Shown in pieces: positions 34,181 to 44,535 of a stretch of 64,000 nt of DNA (within the stretch, counting starts at the first letter, position 1; each line of letters begins with the position of its first letter). The notes below the pieces were generated by a model that made no database searches, had not been told where the DNA came from, and worked only from the letters and a program-made list of their open reading frames with translations. The position numbers and the translations under genes were made by a program. Origin of the DNA: Diogma glabrata (Eukaryota; Arthropoda; Insecta; Diptera; Cylindrotomidae). Location: the NCBI GenBank assembly GCA_963693315.1, contig OY856188.1, forward strand, positions 267,029,114 to 267,093,113, read 5' to 3'.

Positions 34181-35413
34181 ACCTCTAAGTTTATATCTTG
34201 AATAACTTCTAATCCCGGCTTATAATCTTATTGAAACTTAGTATATAAGGTTTTAGTACAGTTTCAAATATTTCTGCATATCAACTTCCGGTTTGTCACT
34301 TCCGGTTAAAAAGTTTTTTTTTCAAGTGCTTATCCCTACTGTAGTCTACAATTACTGATCGTTTTTAATGAAACGTTGGTAAACTTTGGCTTTCAAGTAT
34401 CATGAGAAAGATTTTATCGGCTTTTGGAGTACATTGGATAAAGGGTTGGGGGTCCACCATACAACAGGTGGTTTTTACCCAATGTTTTTTATGTTTGTTG
34501 GGAGCACACAGCATTCGTTCATGAATAAATTTTGATGACACTTTGGAAAAAGATGTAAATATGTATGACAAAGAACTGATTAGTTTTTGAGCGATAGTGA
34601 CCAAAGTGGTGTGGGGTCCCCGGAGCACCTGTTTTTTCGAAAGCTCAATAACATCTGTACCTGATAATCGCATTGAATGAAACTTGGTACATAAGCATTT
34701 AATATGGTTCACGACAGTTCTGTATAGCAACTTCCGGTTTTTCACTTCCGGTAAAAAAATTTTTTGTACTTTTTTGAAGTCTTTATGCACACTACATCCT
34801 ACAATAATAAAGTGATTATGATGAAACTTATGGAAAAGGTTTCAGTTAGTGTGAAAAGATAATCATCATCTTTTGGGACACATTGATCAAAGTGGCGGGG
34901 GTTCTACCATACAAATGCTCTTTAAAGGGAGCATACAGACTTCATTCATTAATTTATATTAGTGACAATTAAAAAAAAAGTTGGAGACTTAAATAACAAC
35001 GAACTGATTAGTTTTTGGACAATATTGAAGTGGCGAGGGGGCCTCCCGAGCACCGGTTTTCTGTGTCTCAATTTTTTTCAATGTTTGTTGGGAGTACACA
35101 GCATTCGTTCGTGAATGAATTTTGATGACACTTTGGAAAAAGATGCAACTATGTATGGCAAGGAACTGATTAATTTTTGAGCGATAGTGAACAAAGTTGT
35201 GGGGCTGTCCCATACACCTGGTTTTTTGAACGCTCAATAACATCTGTACCTGATAATCGAATTAGATGAAACTTGATACATAATCATTTAGTACGGTTCA
35301 CAACAGTTCTGCATCCCAACTTCCAGTTTGCCACTTCCGGTTAAAATTTTTTTTACTTTTTCTCGTACAACAGAATTTATGTTTGATGGGATACTACTAC
35401 TTTCTTTAATATT
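34181..35413. repeat. Imperfect tandem repeats with ACTTCCGGT(T) phrases
   Basis: Three or more related units (about 34,200-34,330, 34,330-34,760, 35,060-35,350). Each contains AATAACATCTGTACCTGATA or a variant, GGTACATAA(G/T)CATTTA, and a CAACTTCC(G/A)GTTT...CACTTCCGGT pair before a T run. A further phrase, ACAGCATTCGTTC(A/G)TGAAT with TTGATGACACTTTGGAAAAA, occurs at about 34,505 and 35,099. ORFs over this stretch are products of the repeats. Confidence 0.65.
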
Positions 35414-37755
35414 ACTTCGGTCTGAAAGACCTAAGGGGGGGGGATTTCAATTTTTTCTAAAAATAGGTATACTCAAGGGACAGTTCCGAAAGAACGCTGT
35501 GCTCGATAACTGTACCGGAAGTGTGTCAAAAAATCATTAAGTGTGTCAAAAACAGCAAATTTTCATATTTTTGGAGTAAAACAAAACTAAATTTGGAGAA
35601 ATCTTGATGGTAGGGATTGGTATGTGAGATCAAAAACTAGATTATTGCATTATAAGTTTGTCAAAAAAATGTTGCCAAGTGTGTCAAAAGAAAGATTTTT
35701 ATTTATTTTTTTAAATTTTTGAAAAATTTTAAGAAAAATTAATTTTTTGAAAAATTATTTGTTTGAATGAAATTTTATTATTATTATTGATAGTTCCTGG
35801 GCCTTCACCTACATAACTTTGTGATTACCACATATTTTATACTTCGTGATGCGCCTGTCCTTGACGAGCATGAAAACATTTGTTCTATGACTTTTCTCAA
35901 ATCGGCCGCTTTTGCGTTCGGCAAGCTCCGAAAAATGCCGATTGCCCGCGATCTTGTAAATTTGCTACCACATTTATTTTTTTTGACTGTGGAGGTTGGA
36001 AATTTGTATTAGAATACGAGGGTAAGCTTGTCCGACCAAAATGTGTTTGCTATTGTCGAGTCCGACGACTGACATTTTGGATGTTTGGGTTGTTGGACTA
36101 GACAATAGCAGACACATTTTTGTCGGACAAGGTTACCCTTGTGTTCTAAATCAAATTTCCAACCGCCATAGTTAAAAAAAACAAAAATTTACAAGATCCC
36201 GGGCAATCGGCATTTTTCGGAGCTTGCCAAAAGCAAAAGCGGCCGATTTGTTTTCGGGCTCGTCAAGGACAGGCGCATCACGAAGTATAAAACATGTGGT
36301 AATCACAAAATTATGTAGGTGAAGGCCCAGGGACTATGAGAATTATGGCATTATAAGTTTGTCAAAAAAATAATGTCAAGTGTGTCAAAAATTAATTTCA
36401 TTTATTTAATTTTTGCCAATTAATTTTTGGAAAAAAACGTAGCTGTTTTTATGTAATTGAAAATGAAATTGGACATGGAAATTTTTGAATTTGTTATAGA
36501 TTTTTAAATATTTTTGGAATTTTGAAAAAAGTTTGTATTTCTGATTTTGTAATAATTTTTTTGCAATATATTTAGAATTTTGAAAAAAGTTTCAAGTTTT
36601 GATTTTGTAAGAATTTTTGGAATATTTTTAGAATTTTGAAAAATTTTTAATTTTTGATTTTATTATAATTTTTAGAATTTTGAAAAAATTTTCAATTTTT
36701 GATTTTGTAATAATTTTTGCAATATTTTTAGAATTATGGAAAAGGTTTGAATTTTTAAGAATTTTTGAAATATTATTGGAATTTAGAAAAAATTTAAATA
36801 TTGGATTTTATTCTAATTTTTGGAATATTTTTGGAATTTTGAAAAAGTTTGATTTTAACAATATTTTTGGAATTTTGATTATAATTTTCCGGCAACGTAT
36901 TGATGTTTCGTGTTAGTTTTGTAATAAATTTCCAAACAGAGATAAAAAATACTCGTACTTTAACAAAGAGTTATGTTTGATATACATCGCTGCCCAAAAC
37001 TAAAAACCATGTCCTCATAAAAGTTTTTTGCCGAAAACTATATCAAAATCCTTAACCCAGACCGAAGTCTTGATATCTCAGAGCTGTGAGATTTCAGCCC
37101 CTCCATATTTTTATAATTAGAACTACGCGAAATCTAAAACATTGGTTAGCTTTTAATTAAAGTATTTGATAGATATTAGCTCATTTTATATCCAGAACAG
37201 TATGTTTCCAGAGCTGTGGCCAAGACAGCCTATGCATCAGCGTCGCAATATTTTTTTTTTTAAAAATTGGGTAAAAAAATCAAAAAAAATCTTTCTATTG
37301 ACACACTTGACAACATTTTTTTGTCAAACTTGTAAAGTAACAATCTAGTTTTTGATCTCACATATCAATCCCTACCATGAAGATTTCTCCAAATTCAATG
37401 TTCCTACTCGTAATCACTTACAATGAACGTTTTTTAAGCCAAAAATATGAAAATTTGCTGTTTTTGACACACTTAATGATTTTTTTGAAACACTTCCGGT
37501 ACAGTTATCGAACACAGCGTCCTTTCGAACCTGTCCCTTGAGTAAACCTATTTTTAGAAAAAAAAATTTTTGAAATCCCTCCAGCGGTTTTCCCTGCAGC
37601 GTAGGTAATGACGGCCGACCGACAGACAGACATTCATTTTTTTTTGCTTTTTAGAATCAGTAGGTCCTAAAACGTCAAGAAATGTCAAAAAAAGTGGGGG
37701 TAAGGATTTCACTTTTGGCTCATGAATGTAATACTTAAGTCTTTCAGACCGAAGT
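35414..37755 (+). mobile_element. IRE element, complete copy with both ends
   Basis: 2.34 kb bounded by inverted ACTTCGGTCTGAAAGAC repeats at 35,414 and 37,739-37,755. The arms run inward several hundred bases. The left arm lacks about 150 bp present in the right arm (the ACGTTTTAGGACC to CTGCAGGG part). The centre (36,890-37,100) contains TTCCGGCAACGTATTGATG, which is shared with 18.77 kb. No transposase ORF is present. A separate 546-bp foldback element is inserted in the left half. The target duplication could not be fixed. Long inverted arms with AT-rich internal repeats suggest a foldback-type non-autonomous DNA transposon, but no superfamily is assigned. Confidence 0.75.
35791..36336. 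mobile_element. 546-bp foldback element nested in IRE
   Basis: Almost wholly palindromic: two arms of about 270 bp (35,791-36,062 and 36,095-36,336) around a loop of about 30 bp. Ends are TAGTTCCTGGGCCTTCACC and, on the other strand, TAGTCCCTGGGCCTTCACC. TGA lies on both sides (35,788-35,790 and 36,337-36,339). The paralogous IRE copy at about 21,600 reads straight through (TTATTGAGAATTATGG), showing the empty site. Much GC-richer than its host element. No transposase. Confidence 0.85.
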
Positions 37756-38299
37756 TATCAACGAAACAATCGTTAGTGTAATGACTAATAATGTAAGTGT
37801 TTGCAAAGCAGAATTTTCAAGAATGTTATCTTGTTACAAAAACTAGGTGGCTCTTAATTATGGTGAGCAGATAAAAAGATTTGGAAGTTCAAAGCCCCTA
37901 TATACATGAGCATTGGCAAATATAAAATTGGTGCACTAATGGACGATGATCGTATATATTGGGGGTACAAAAGTATTTCCGACCCTTTAGCTTAGATGTT
38001 AATTGGGTTTACCGAGTTCTACAGTCCTTGCTATTGACATACGGGTTAACGAAAGAAATTACATACCACTGACAATTGTAGTGATATATTACTAACCAAG
38101 GTAATATCTAAGGGGTACTGGTGGAGAAATTCTCCTGTAACCCATCATTTTTTATTAAAACAATTTTTTTTTAAAAATACGACAAAGCAGGAACAGACAT
38201 TGCAATTTCTGTTAAAGATACTTAAACGGACAGAAGTAGAAATTCTACCTCAACCAATCTATTCACCAGACAATGATAGTTCAGATTGCCATTAGTTTC
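37756..38299. other. Anonymous intergenic DNA
   Basis: No recognised gene or repeat. Confidence 0.4.
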
Positions 38300-39010
38300 A
38301 GTTGTTATTTGAAAGAGCACCTAATTTAGAAATCATTGCAATTTTTGTTAGAACTTTGCGGTGTACAGTTTTCTAGTTATGGTGAAAAAATGCGAAATTC
38401 AGACCGTCCCCCTCCCTACGACACTGATTGACAGAAAATTTGTAAAAATTCACAGAGCTCGGAAATTTGGTAAATTTTGAATGAAATTTATAGCGAAGTC
38501 TCAAATAATTATATTTCTGTGTTTGGGGTAAAGGGGTAAAGTGGGTAAAAAAAACCTTTTTTGACCCAATCGAGTGGGATGTCATTTGAAAGAGCACCTA
38601 ATTTAAAAATCATTGCAGTCTTTTTTAGAACTTTGCGATGCACAGTTTTTCAGTTATTGTCAAAAAAGTGCAAAATTCAGACCGTTCCGCCCGCCTACAT
38701 TGCGACGATAATTGACAGAAAAATTTGAAAAAATTCACAGAGACAGGAAGATTGGTAAATTTTGAATGAAAATCATAGCGAAAATACAAATACATAATTA
38801 TATTTCTGTGTGTTTAGGGGATGGGTGTGGGGAGAGTACAAAAAAAAACCATGTTTGACCCAAATGAGTGAGGTTTCATATGAAGGAGCACTTAATTTAA
38901 GAAACATCACAATTTTTTGTGGAATATTGCAATGCACAGTTTGTGTGTTATTATAAAAAAAATGTTTTTAGTATGTCGCCGCTCCACCCCCCTAAATTTT
39001 GACACTTGAT
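38300..39010. repeat. Tandem repeat, unit about 270-295 bp, three copies
   Basis: Units start with TTTGAAAGAGCACCTAATTTA or a variant at about 38,310, 38,583 and 38,877. Each continues with TTTGCG(G/A)TG(T/C)ACAGTTT, a C-rich patch (CCCCCTCCC, CCGCCCGCC, CCACCCCCC), AATTATATTTCTGTGT and a GGGGTAAAGGGG-like block. A single related unit lies at 42,780-42,890. Confidence 0.75.
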
Positions 39011-39270
39011 TGACCGAAAAAATAATCAAATTTAAACCATTTACAAGCTAGTGTAATTTAATCTTTCTTCTATGGAGCTATGGATAAGATTTAACCTAAA
39101 CCAACATTTTTGGTGTGTTTTTTGATCAATGTATATATGTGATTGTAATTTACTATTGACATTTACAACATTACAACACAACTTTTTCTCTCTTATTTTT
39201 GATATTGTGTTCTTTTGCATTCATGGAACCCTTGGCGAGCGAATTTTATTCGCGCTTCTCTGACTTTTTT
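39011..39270. repeat. Dispersed repeat family H, copy 1
   Basis: Matches 48,555-48,815: CTATGGATAAGATTTAACCT, TTTGATCAATGT, and the GC-richer end GGAACCCTTGGCGAGCGAAT. A partial relative (AATTTAAACCATTCACAAGCT) is near 43,250. Confidence 0.7.
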
Positions 39271-41595
39271 TGTATAATGCTCACTAGCCTGAGGTGTGTT
39301 TGATTTATTGAATGCACCTTGACAGCGGCTTCGCTGGTTAGCTGGCTTCTGCACTGGCTTAATTTCATAATGCTTACAGCACTTGCCTGGACTACAATTA
39401 AAACAACTAAGCATTCTGTAACTGGTATTCTCCACTCTGTCGATAAAGTAATGTTGGATATTCAAATAGTCTGAACATTGAATATTTTACACTATTGTTG
39501 CTGAAGATGTTTAACTAATTAATATAAAAGCAATGGTTTCCATTGCGGACATGATTCAAACAAATTTAGATTTTTTTTCTCCCTTTATATATTCTTTAGA
39601 ACAAACATTTTCTATAAAACCAAAATTCTTTCAATTCCAAGATTTTTATATATTTTCCTTGAAGTACTTCAAAGCTCATTCATTCGTTTGTAAATTATCA
39701 GAGAAAGTTCATTTAATCAAATAAACAATTCAAATTTCCAGAACATATCCTCCATTAACTTATCAAGATCAATCCCCACGTCTCCATCTAACACTATCGT
39801 TATGTTTTTCAATTTATCTTATTCTATATATATCCGAGTGTACAAGCATCAAAAACATCATGGCAAAGCATAAAGAAAGACTTAAATCAATATATATTAT
39901 TTTAAGGGAACAAAAAAGCTTCGGCTTTTTGCAGTTACACAAAAGGACAGGAAATTTAAATGAGGAAAAGGTTAAATACATTTTTTTATTATTCATTCAA
40001 TCGTCTGTTCAACAAAATTTACAAGAACCTTTTATCTTATCAGATTGACATTTTCATGATTTTCTTTTCTGTTTTTTTTTTGTTTTCCTTATGAATATTA
40101 TTTATAAATATTAGTTTATTTATACTATAATGTCCGGTTACTATTAAATGGAAATGATGAAAAAGGGAGGAGGAATTTTTATCTATTTTTGTTTTTGTAG
40201 TGGAAATAGAATGGAAATTTGATCTAATTGAGGTTAAATGATGGTTGAATGATTTTTTTTTTGTAGAATTAAATTATTATAGAATGAATAATTGAGCTTG
40301 TGAATTTATTTTATAGTAAAATTTATTTGAATTGTTTAATTGGTGTTAAAAGTTTAATATTTTTTTCTGGGATCTAGGAGATTAATCAAAATTTAAAGAT
40401 TGAAAAAAGGTTAAGTTGAAGGCGGAAAAAATGTTAATGATGATGATAAGAAATGTTTTTAAGGAAGCAATCGTCTGTGTTTTTAGGGTTCCGTTTTTTA
40501 TAACGATCCCTATTGGTGAGAGTAAAACGTGTTTTTCGCATTATTTCGATTATCTCGTCACAATCATATGGACCTAAAATTTGAGGTGTTTATAAAACTA
40601 ACTTATCGCCACAAGATGACAGGTTAAAAAATAAAAAAAAGTTTTCGTTTGTCTTACAGAGGTACATTTTTACATACATTTTTTTATCGAGACGAGTAGC
40701 GTATCATATGAAAGGGCTTCACTTCAGTATGTTATGACACAATCCATCGTGTTATCTGACCAGAAGTATTTATAAGAGAGTCTACACCCCGCTCCAGAAC
40801 GAGTTCAGGTTCTGTATTGGTAGATTGAGGGAAATGTATGCCTTGGTAGTGAGATTTTAACGATCAACGAACAGTCAAGGATGCATTCTCTTCAGTCGTC
40901 ACACTGTTCTTTTTTTTCTCTCCCTTATAAACTGACTACTTGGTAATCCTAAAATTCAACGTCCGTAACTACATAAAACAACAACTTAGTACAACAAAAA
41001 TATATTACCTGGTTCATTATCAATACCATTAATTAATCGCTTTACTACAACAACACGTCGTGTTAATTCATTATCAATTTCTTTTATATTATCTCGGCTA
41101 AAAAAAAAAACTATCAATATCACAATTAGCATCGCTTAAATTCGTAAACATTCTTCTACTTTGTTTTAATCAAACAAAAGTAAAACTCATATAGTTGTAA
41201 TTGCATTTTTCTATTTTTTGTTGATACTATCAGATACAATCTCATGTTGAAATGTTTGGGATTGTAATAGTGGTAGTTATCATCTGTTCTATCAAACTGT
41301 TAACGAAAAGTTGCATTACGTAGGTTATTGTCATTTTGTTCTCTTTATAATTTTTAATAACTGCAACGTAAACAAACACAAATTAATTATGGTTGTCTGT
41401 TTCTATTCATGATCGACGATAATCAAATGAAACAGAGTTTAAATGATATATGAGTTTTGTAATGCGATTGTTGAGACAGTATGATAATGGTCGTGATTGA
41501 TTTTTTCTTTTGAAAAGAAATAATACCACGACAACGGAAAGAAGTATACAAAATTGTTGAATGGTCATCTCCTTCACTCTCTTTCGTTTAGGAAT
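39271..41595. other. Anonymous AT-rich DNA
   Basis: No supported gene. A TATTTATAAG motif at 40,767 with a GC-richer 60 bp downstream is a weak promoter candidate. A patch at 40,480-40,760 (AGCGTATCATATGAAAGGGCT) recalls the TTTGAAAGAGCAC repeat phrase. Confidence 0.4.
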
Positions 41596-41630
41596 TATTT
41601 ATAGAATGCATTTTTGCATAATCAGTCAGT
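41596..41630 (+). promoter_or_regulatory. Candidate core promoter (TATTTATA plus TCAGTC initiator)
   Basis: TATTTATA at 41,596-41,603 and an arthropod initiator consensus TCAGTC at 41,622-41,627, so the initiator A lies 28 bp from the TATA start, the expected spacing. The downstream small ORFs (41,717-42,173) are AT-rich and unconvincing, so any transcript is unknown. Confidence 0.4.
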
Positions 41631-42384
41631 TCGTTTTGAGATCAAATGAAGAAAAATCAATTAAAAAATTTGGTGCAGTTAGATGTTGATTTTACATTAA
41701 ATAAATTATTAATTGGTTGGCACATGATATTTCAAAAAAAGAAATTATCAATATTGTCTTGAAGCGCGTTGTAAATTGTAAAAATAAAACTGAATTGTTT
41801 TTAGTGAAAGGAAAAATTATTGTTATTCTAAGTAAAACAAATTTTATAGTTGGTGTGGCAATATTAATTTATGAAAATAAAATTAAAGAAAAAAAAACAA
41901 ACTTTTTATAAGAAAAATAAATATATATACATAGAGAAAAAAATCTGCATATATTGTTATAAATTAAATTTGATTCTTATAAAAGTGCTGTATAAACGAA
42001 TGGTGCTATCACTTGTTTTCGCACCCCTGTTATGTTATGGAAAAAAGGGAAAATATAATGCCAGTGTATGTGATTGTGACAATCTTAAACTAAATATTTC
42101 ACCTCAATTCGATGTTTGCTTCAACCTTGACGTACGTAAAAATGTTAACACCTTGCTGGAACGAATATATTGATCATAGAAGGATTACTGAACGAGTTTG
42201 ACAAAAGGATAGTTAAGCGACATACACGGACGAAAGTCGCGGGCAACAATCCACAATTAACAAACAGCTATCAACAATATTAAGGTTAGATTTTGTTTTT
42301 ATTTGTATATATTATTTTATCAAACTACATCCAATTATTGTGAATTGTATTGAGACCATCATGGTCTGCTAAAGTCATATTTTT
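41631..42384. other. Anonymous AT-rich DNA below the candidate promoter
   Basis: Only short lysine/isoleucine-rich frames. A somewhat balanced 100-codon frame ends at 42,173 but has no recognised domain. Confidence 0.35.
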
Positions 42385-42525
42385 TTTAGAGATGTTTTCT
42401 GGGTAGAGCACGTACGTCCGTCCGTAAATTCATGTATCATTTTTGGAATGTTTAAATATAAAAGCCTTGGATAAATAGATGCCTAAGCATCTATTATTTA
42501 AATTGTAAAGTCCAGGTTTTACAAG
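42385..42525 (+). repeat. Dispersed repeat family F, copy 2
   Basis: TAGAGATGTTTTCTGGG, CCGTAAATTCATGTATCATTTT and TAGATGCCTAAGCATCTA, in the same order as at 11,826-11,955. Confidence 0.55.
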
Positions 42526-42779
42526 CATTCCTTAACAATCTATTTTGGAATATAACACCCCACCATTTTTTCTATAATTTTGAAAAATGACGTTTTCTTA
42601 ATGTAATGTCATAATTCCTCGATTAACTCCGACCCTACCTAATCGAAAATTTTCAAAATATATTGGGAATGCAAGAAAAATGAGTAGGTTTTTAATAAAA
42701 AATATAGAAAAGTAGCAAATACTCATAACTATACTTATTAAAGGGGTGGGAATGAGAAGGGGTAAAAACATCATTAAAA

Positions 42780-42895
42780 ACCAGGTCAAGTGGGGTGCCA
42801 TTTGAAAGAGCACTTAATCTTAAAAACATTGCATTTTTTTTTTAGAATTTTGCGGTGCACAGTTATTTAGTTATTGTTAAAAAATTGCTGTTTAA
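42780..42895. repeat. Single unit related to the 38.3-39.0 kb tandem repeat
   Basis: Contains GTGCCATTTGAAAGAGCACTTAAT and TTTGCGGTGCACAGTTATTTAGTTATTGT, matching the tandem units. Confidence 0.6.
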
Positions 42896-43742
42896 TCAAA
42901 TCTTGTAACATTGTGAACGTCGGACACAAATGAACACAACGCTGAATTCACCTAACATTTGGTGTGAACCATAGCGTTGGGTTCACCTTAATATTGTATA
43001 CTAATTTTAATATTATTAGCTTTTGTTTTTTTCTGAATATTATTGTGTTAAAAGTAAGATCACATTTTTTGAAATAAAATTGTAAAAATAAAATAAAAAT
43101 AATTTAATGTAAATACAGTCCACAATTATAAAATAAATAAATACAACAATAAACCTTATACATTTTTACAAAACAATTGCTATTTTAAGTATATGTATAC
43201 TACCACCATCCTAAACTTTTTTTTACGCTGATTTATAGAAAAAACATTCTCAATTTAAACCATTCACAAGCTTGTTATGAAGTGTGATTCAGACTTCGTG
43301 ATTGAGAGTCGAACCGCATTCCTACATGCATTAAGTTTGCATTGACAGAGGTTTTCATGGTTATTTTCGATTTTCCTTTAAACATACTTTCTTGTACTCA
43401 ATCTGTGGTCGTCATCTACAATGGTTTCCGTTTAGAAAAATTACCATAAAATAGTTGTGTGTTATTTCTCAATGAAATTTCCTATATTCAGTTTGTAATC
43501 GTTGATCGCTATAAAATTGTCATAAAACAGTTGTACAATACCATTGATTCATAATCGCGCTATTTTCATGTATAATTCTTACAATCGTATCATAATCAAT
43601 GTTTATCGTTCAATTCTTTTCAATTTTTTTTACACCAATTAGCTATTCATTAGTGGTTATAAATAATGAACAAAAAGGAAATAAAATTCCCCAAAAAACT
43701 ACCTTATCGATTCGTTATTGTTGGCAAACGGCGTTAGCTGAT
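42896..43742. other. Anonymous AT-rich DNA
   Basis: No recognised gene. It contains a weak relative of family H near 43,240-43,290. Confidence 0.4.
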
Positions 43743-43780
43743 TATAAATAGAACGCGATAGATAGCTTCGGTCGCTGTTA
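43743..43780 (+). promoter_or_regulatory. Candidate TATA promoter
   Basis: TATAAATAG at 43,743-43,751 in a GC-richer patch, with GCTTCGGTCGC about 25 bp downstream. No coding ORF follows. The sequence just downstream (43,790-43,935) is repeated in altered form at 44,830-44,900 and in part at 45,350-45,410. Confidence 0.3.
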
Positions 43781-43789
43781 CCTTTGAAA

Positions 43790-43935
43790 GTGAATATCGG
43801 AAAGCAAATGTGGAATTTTTTTTTGAATTCACGTTCTGTATATTAAATTTAAGTAGTGAAATTTTACTTAAATTAAATTTAATAATTAATTCAGTAAATT
43901 ATTTGTGATATAACATCACCCCGATGGAAAATCTC
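43790..43935 (+). repeat. Duplicated promoter-proximal module
   Basis: TGAATATCGGAAAGCAAATG, AATTCACGTTCTGTAT and TAGTGAAATTTTA recur in the same order at 44,831-44,895. The later part (AAATTTAATAATTAATTCAG, GTGATATAACATC) resembles 45,360-45,410. A gene-proximal or LTR origin is possible. Confidence 0.4.
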
Positions 43936-43951
43936 CCATCAAGAATAATAT

Positions 43952-44535
43952 AAGAAATGAATCTAAAAAATTATGGTGCAAATTATGAAACTTTTTGCAA
44001 TCCATACAATTTTAGAGCGATCTAGTTTCGAACCAATGAGAAAATTTTAAACTTTAAAAAAGTTTATCATGCTCATCAGGGCTAGCCGACTAGATAAACT
44101 CGACCAAAAAATGTCAACGCTAATGAATATAAACCAAAAATTGGGTTACAACTCTAGCGAAGTGTAAAAACAAAAAATTTACATAATCATACATTTAATA
44201 AATTCAGGTTTAGTCAATTAATTGCTCTGGTGATCACTGTTTTGTTATACTCTAGACATAATTGTTGATCATGTGTCAATAGACACAAGTGAAGACTAGT
44301 CATCTTCTTCTCACCGATACAAGTTTTTTATTCAATACTAGAATGTCTAGAGTATAACTAGTCTATATAAACTTTATAGAGTTTATCTAGTCGGCTAGCC
44401 CTGATGAGAATGATAAACTTTTTTAAAGTTTAAAATTTTCTCATTGGTTCGAAACTAGATCGCTCTAAAATTGTATGGATTGCAAAAAGTTTCATAATTT
44501 GCACCATAATTTTTTAGATTCAGTTCTTATATTAA
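43952..44535. mobile_element. FBC foldback element
   Basis: Inverted arms: 43,952-44,110 and 44,380-44,533, starting AAGAA(A/C)TGAATCTAAAAAAT and containing GGCTAGCCGACTAGATAAAC. The centre holds TCAATAGACACAAGTGAAG and a second inverted pair (TTATACTCTAGACAT at 44,247 and ATGTCTAGAGTATAA at 44,343). Comparison with 20,013-20,390 shows that the right arm here has lost about 170 bp. No transposase ORF. Confidence 0.7.

Noticed and set aside
34365..34790. 141-codon minus-strand ORF
   Set aside because: It runs through imperfect tandem repeats and has no recognisable domain.
35821..36101. Plus-strand ORFs of 63 and 73 codons
   Set aside because: They lie within one arm of the foldback element, and the other arm carries the same sequence inverted.
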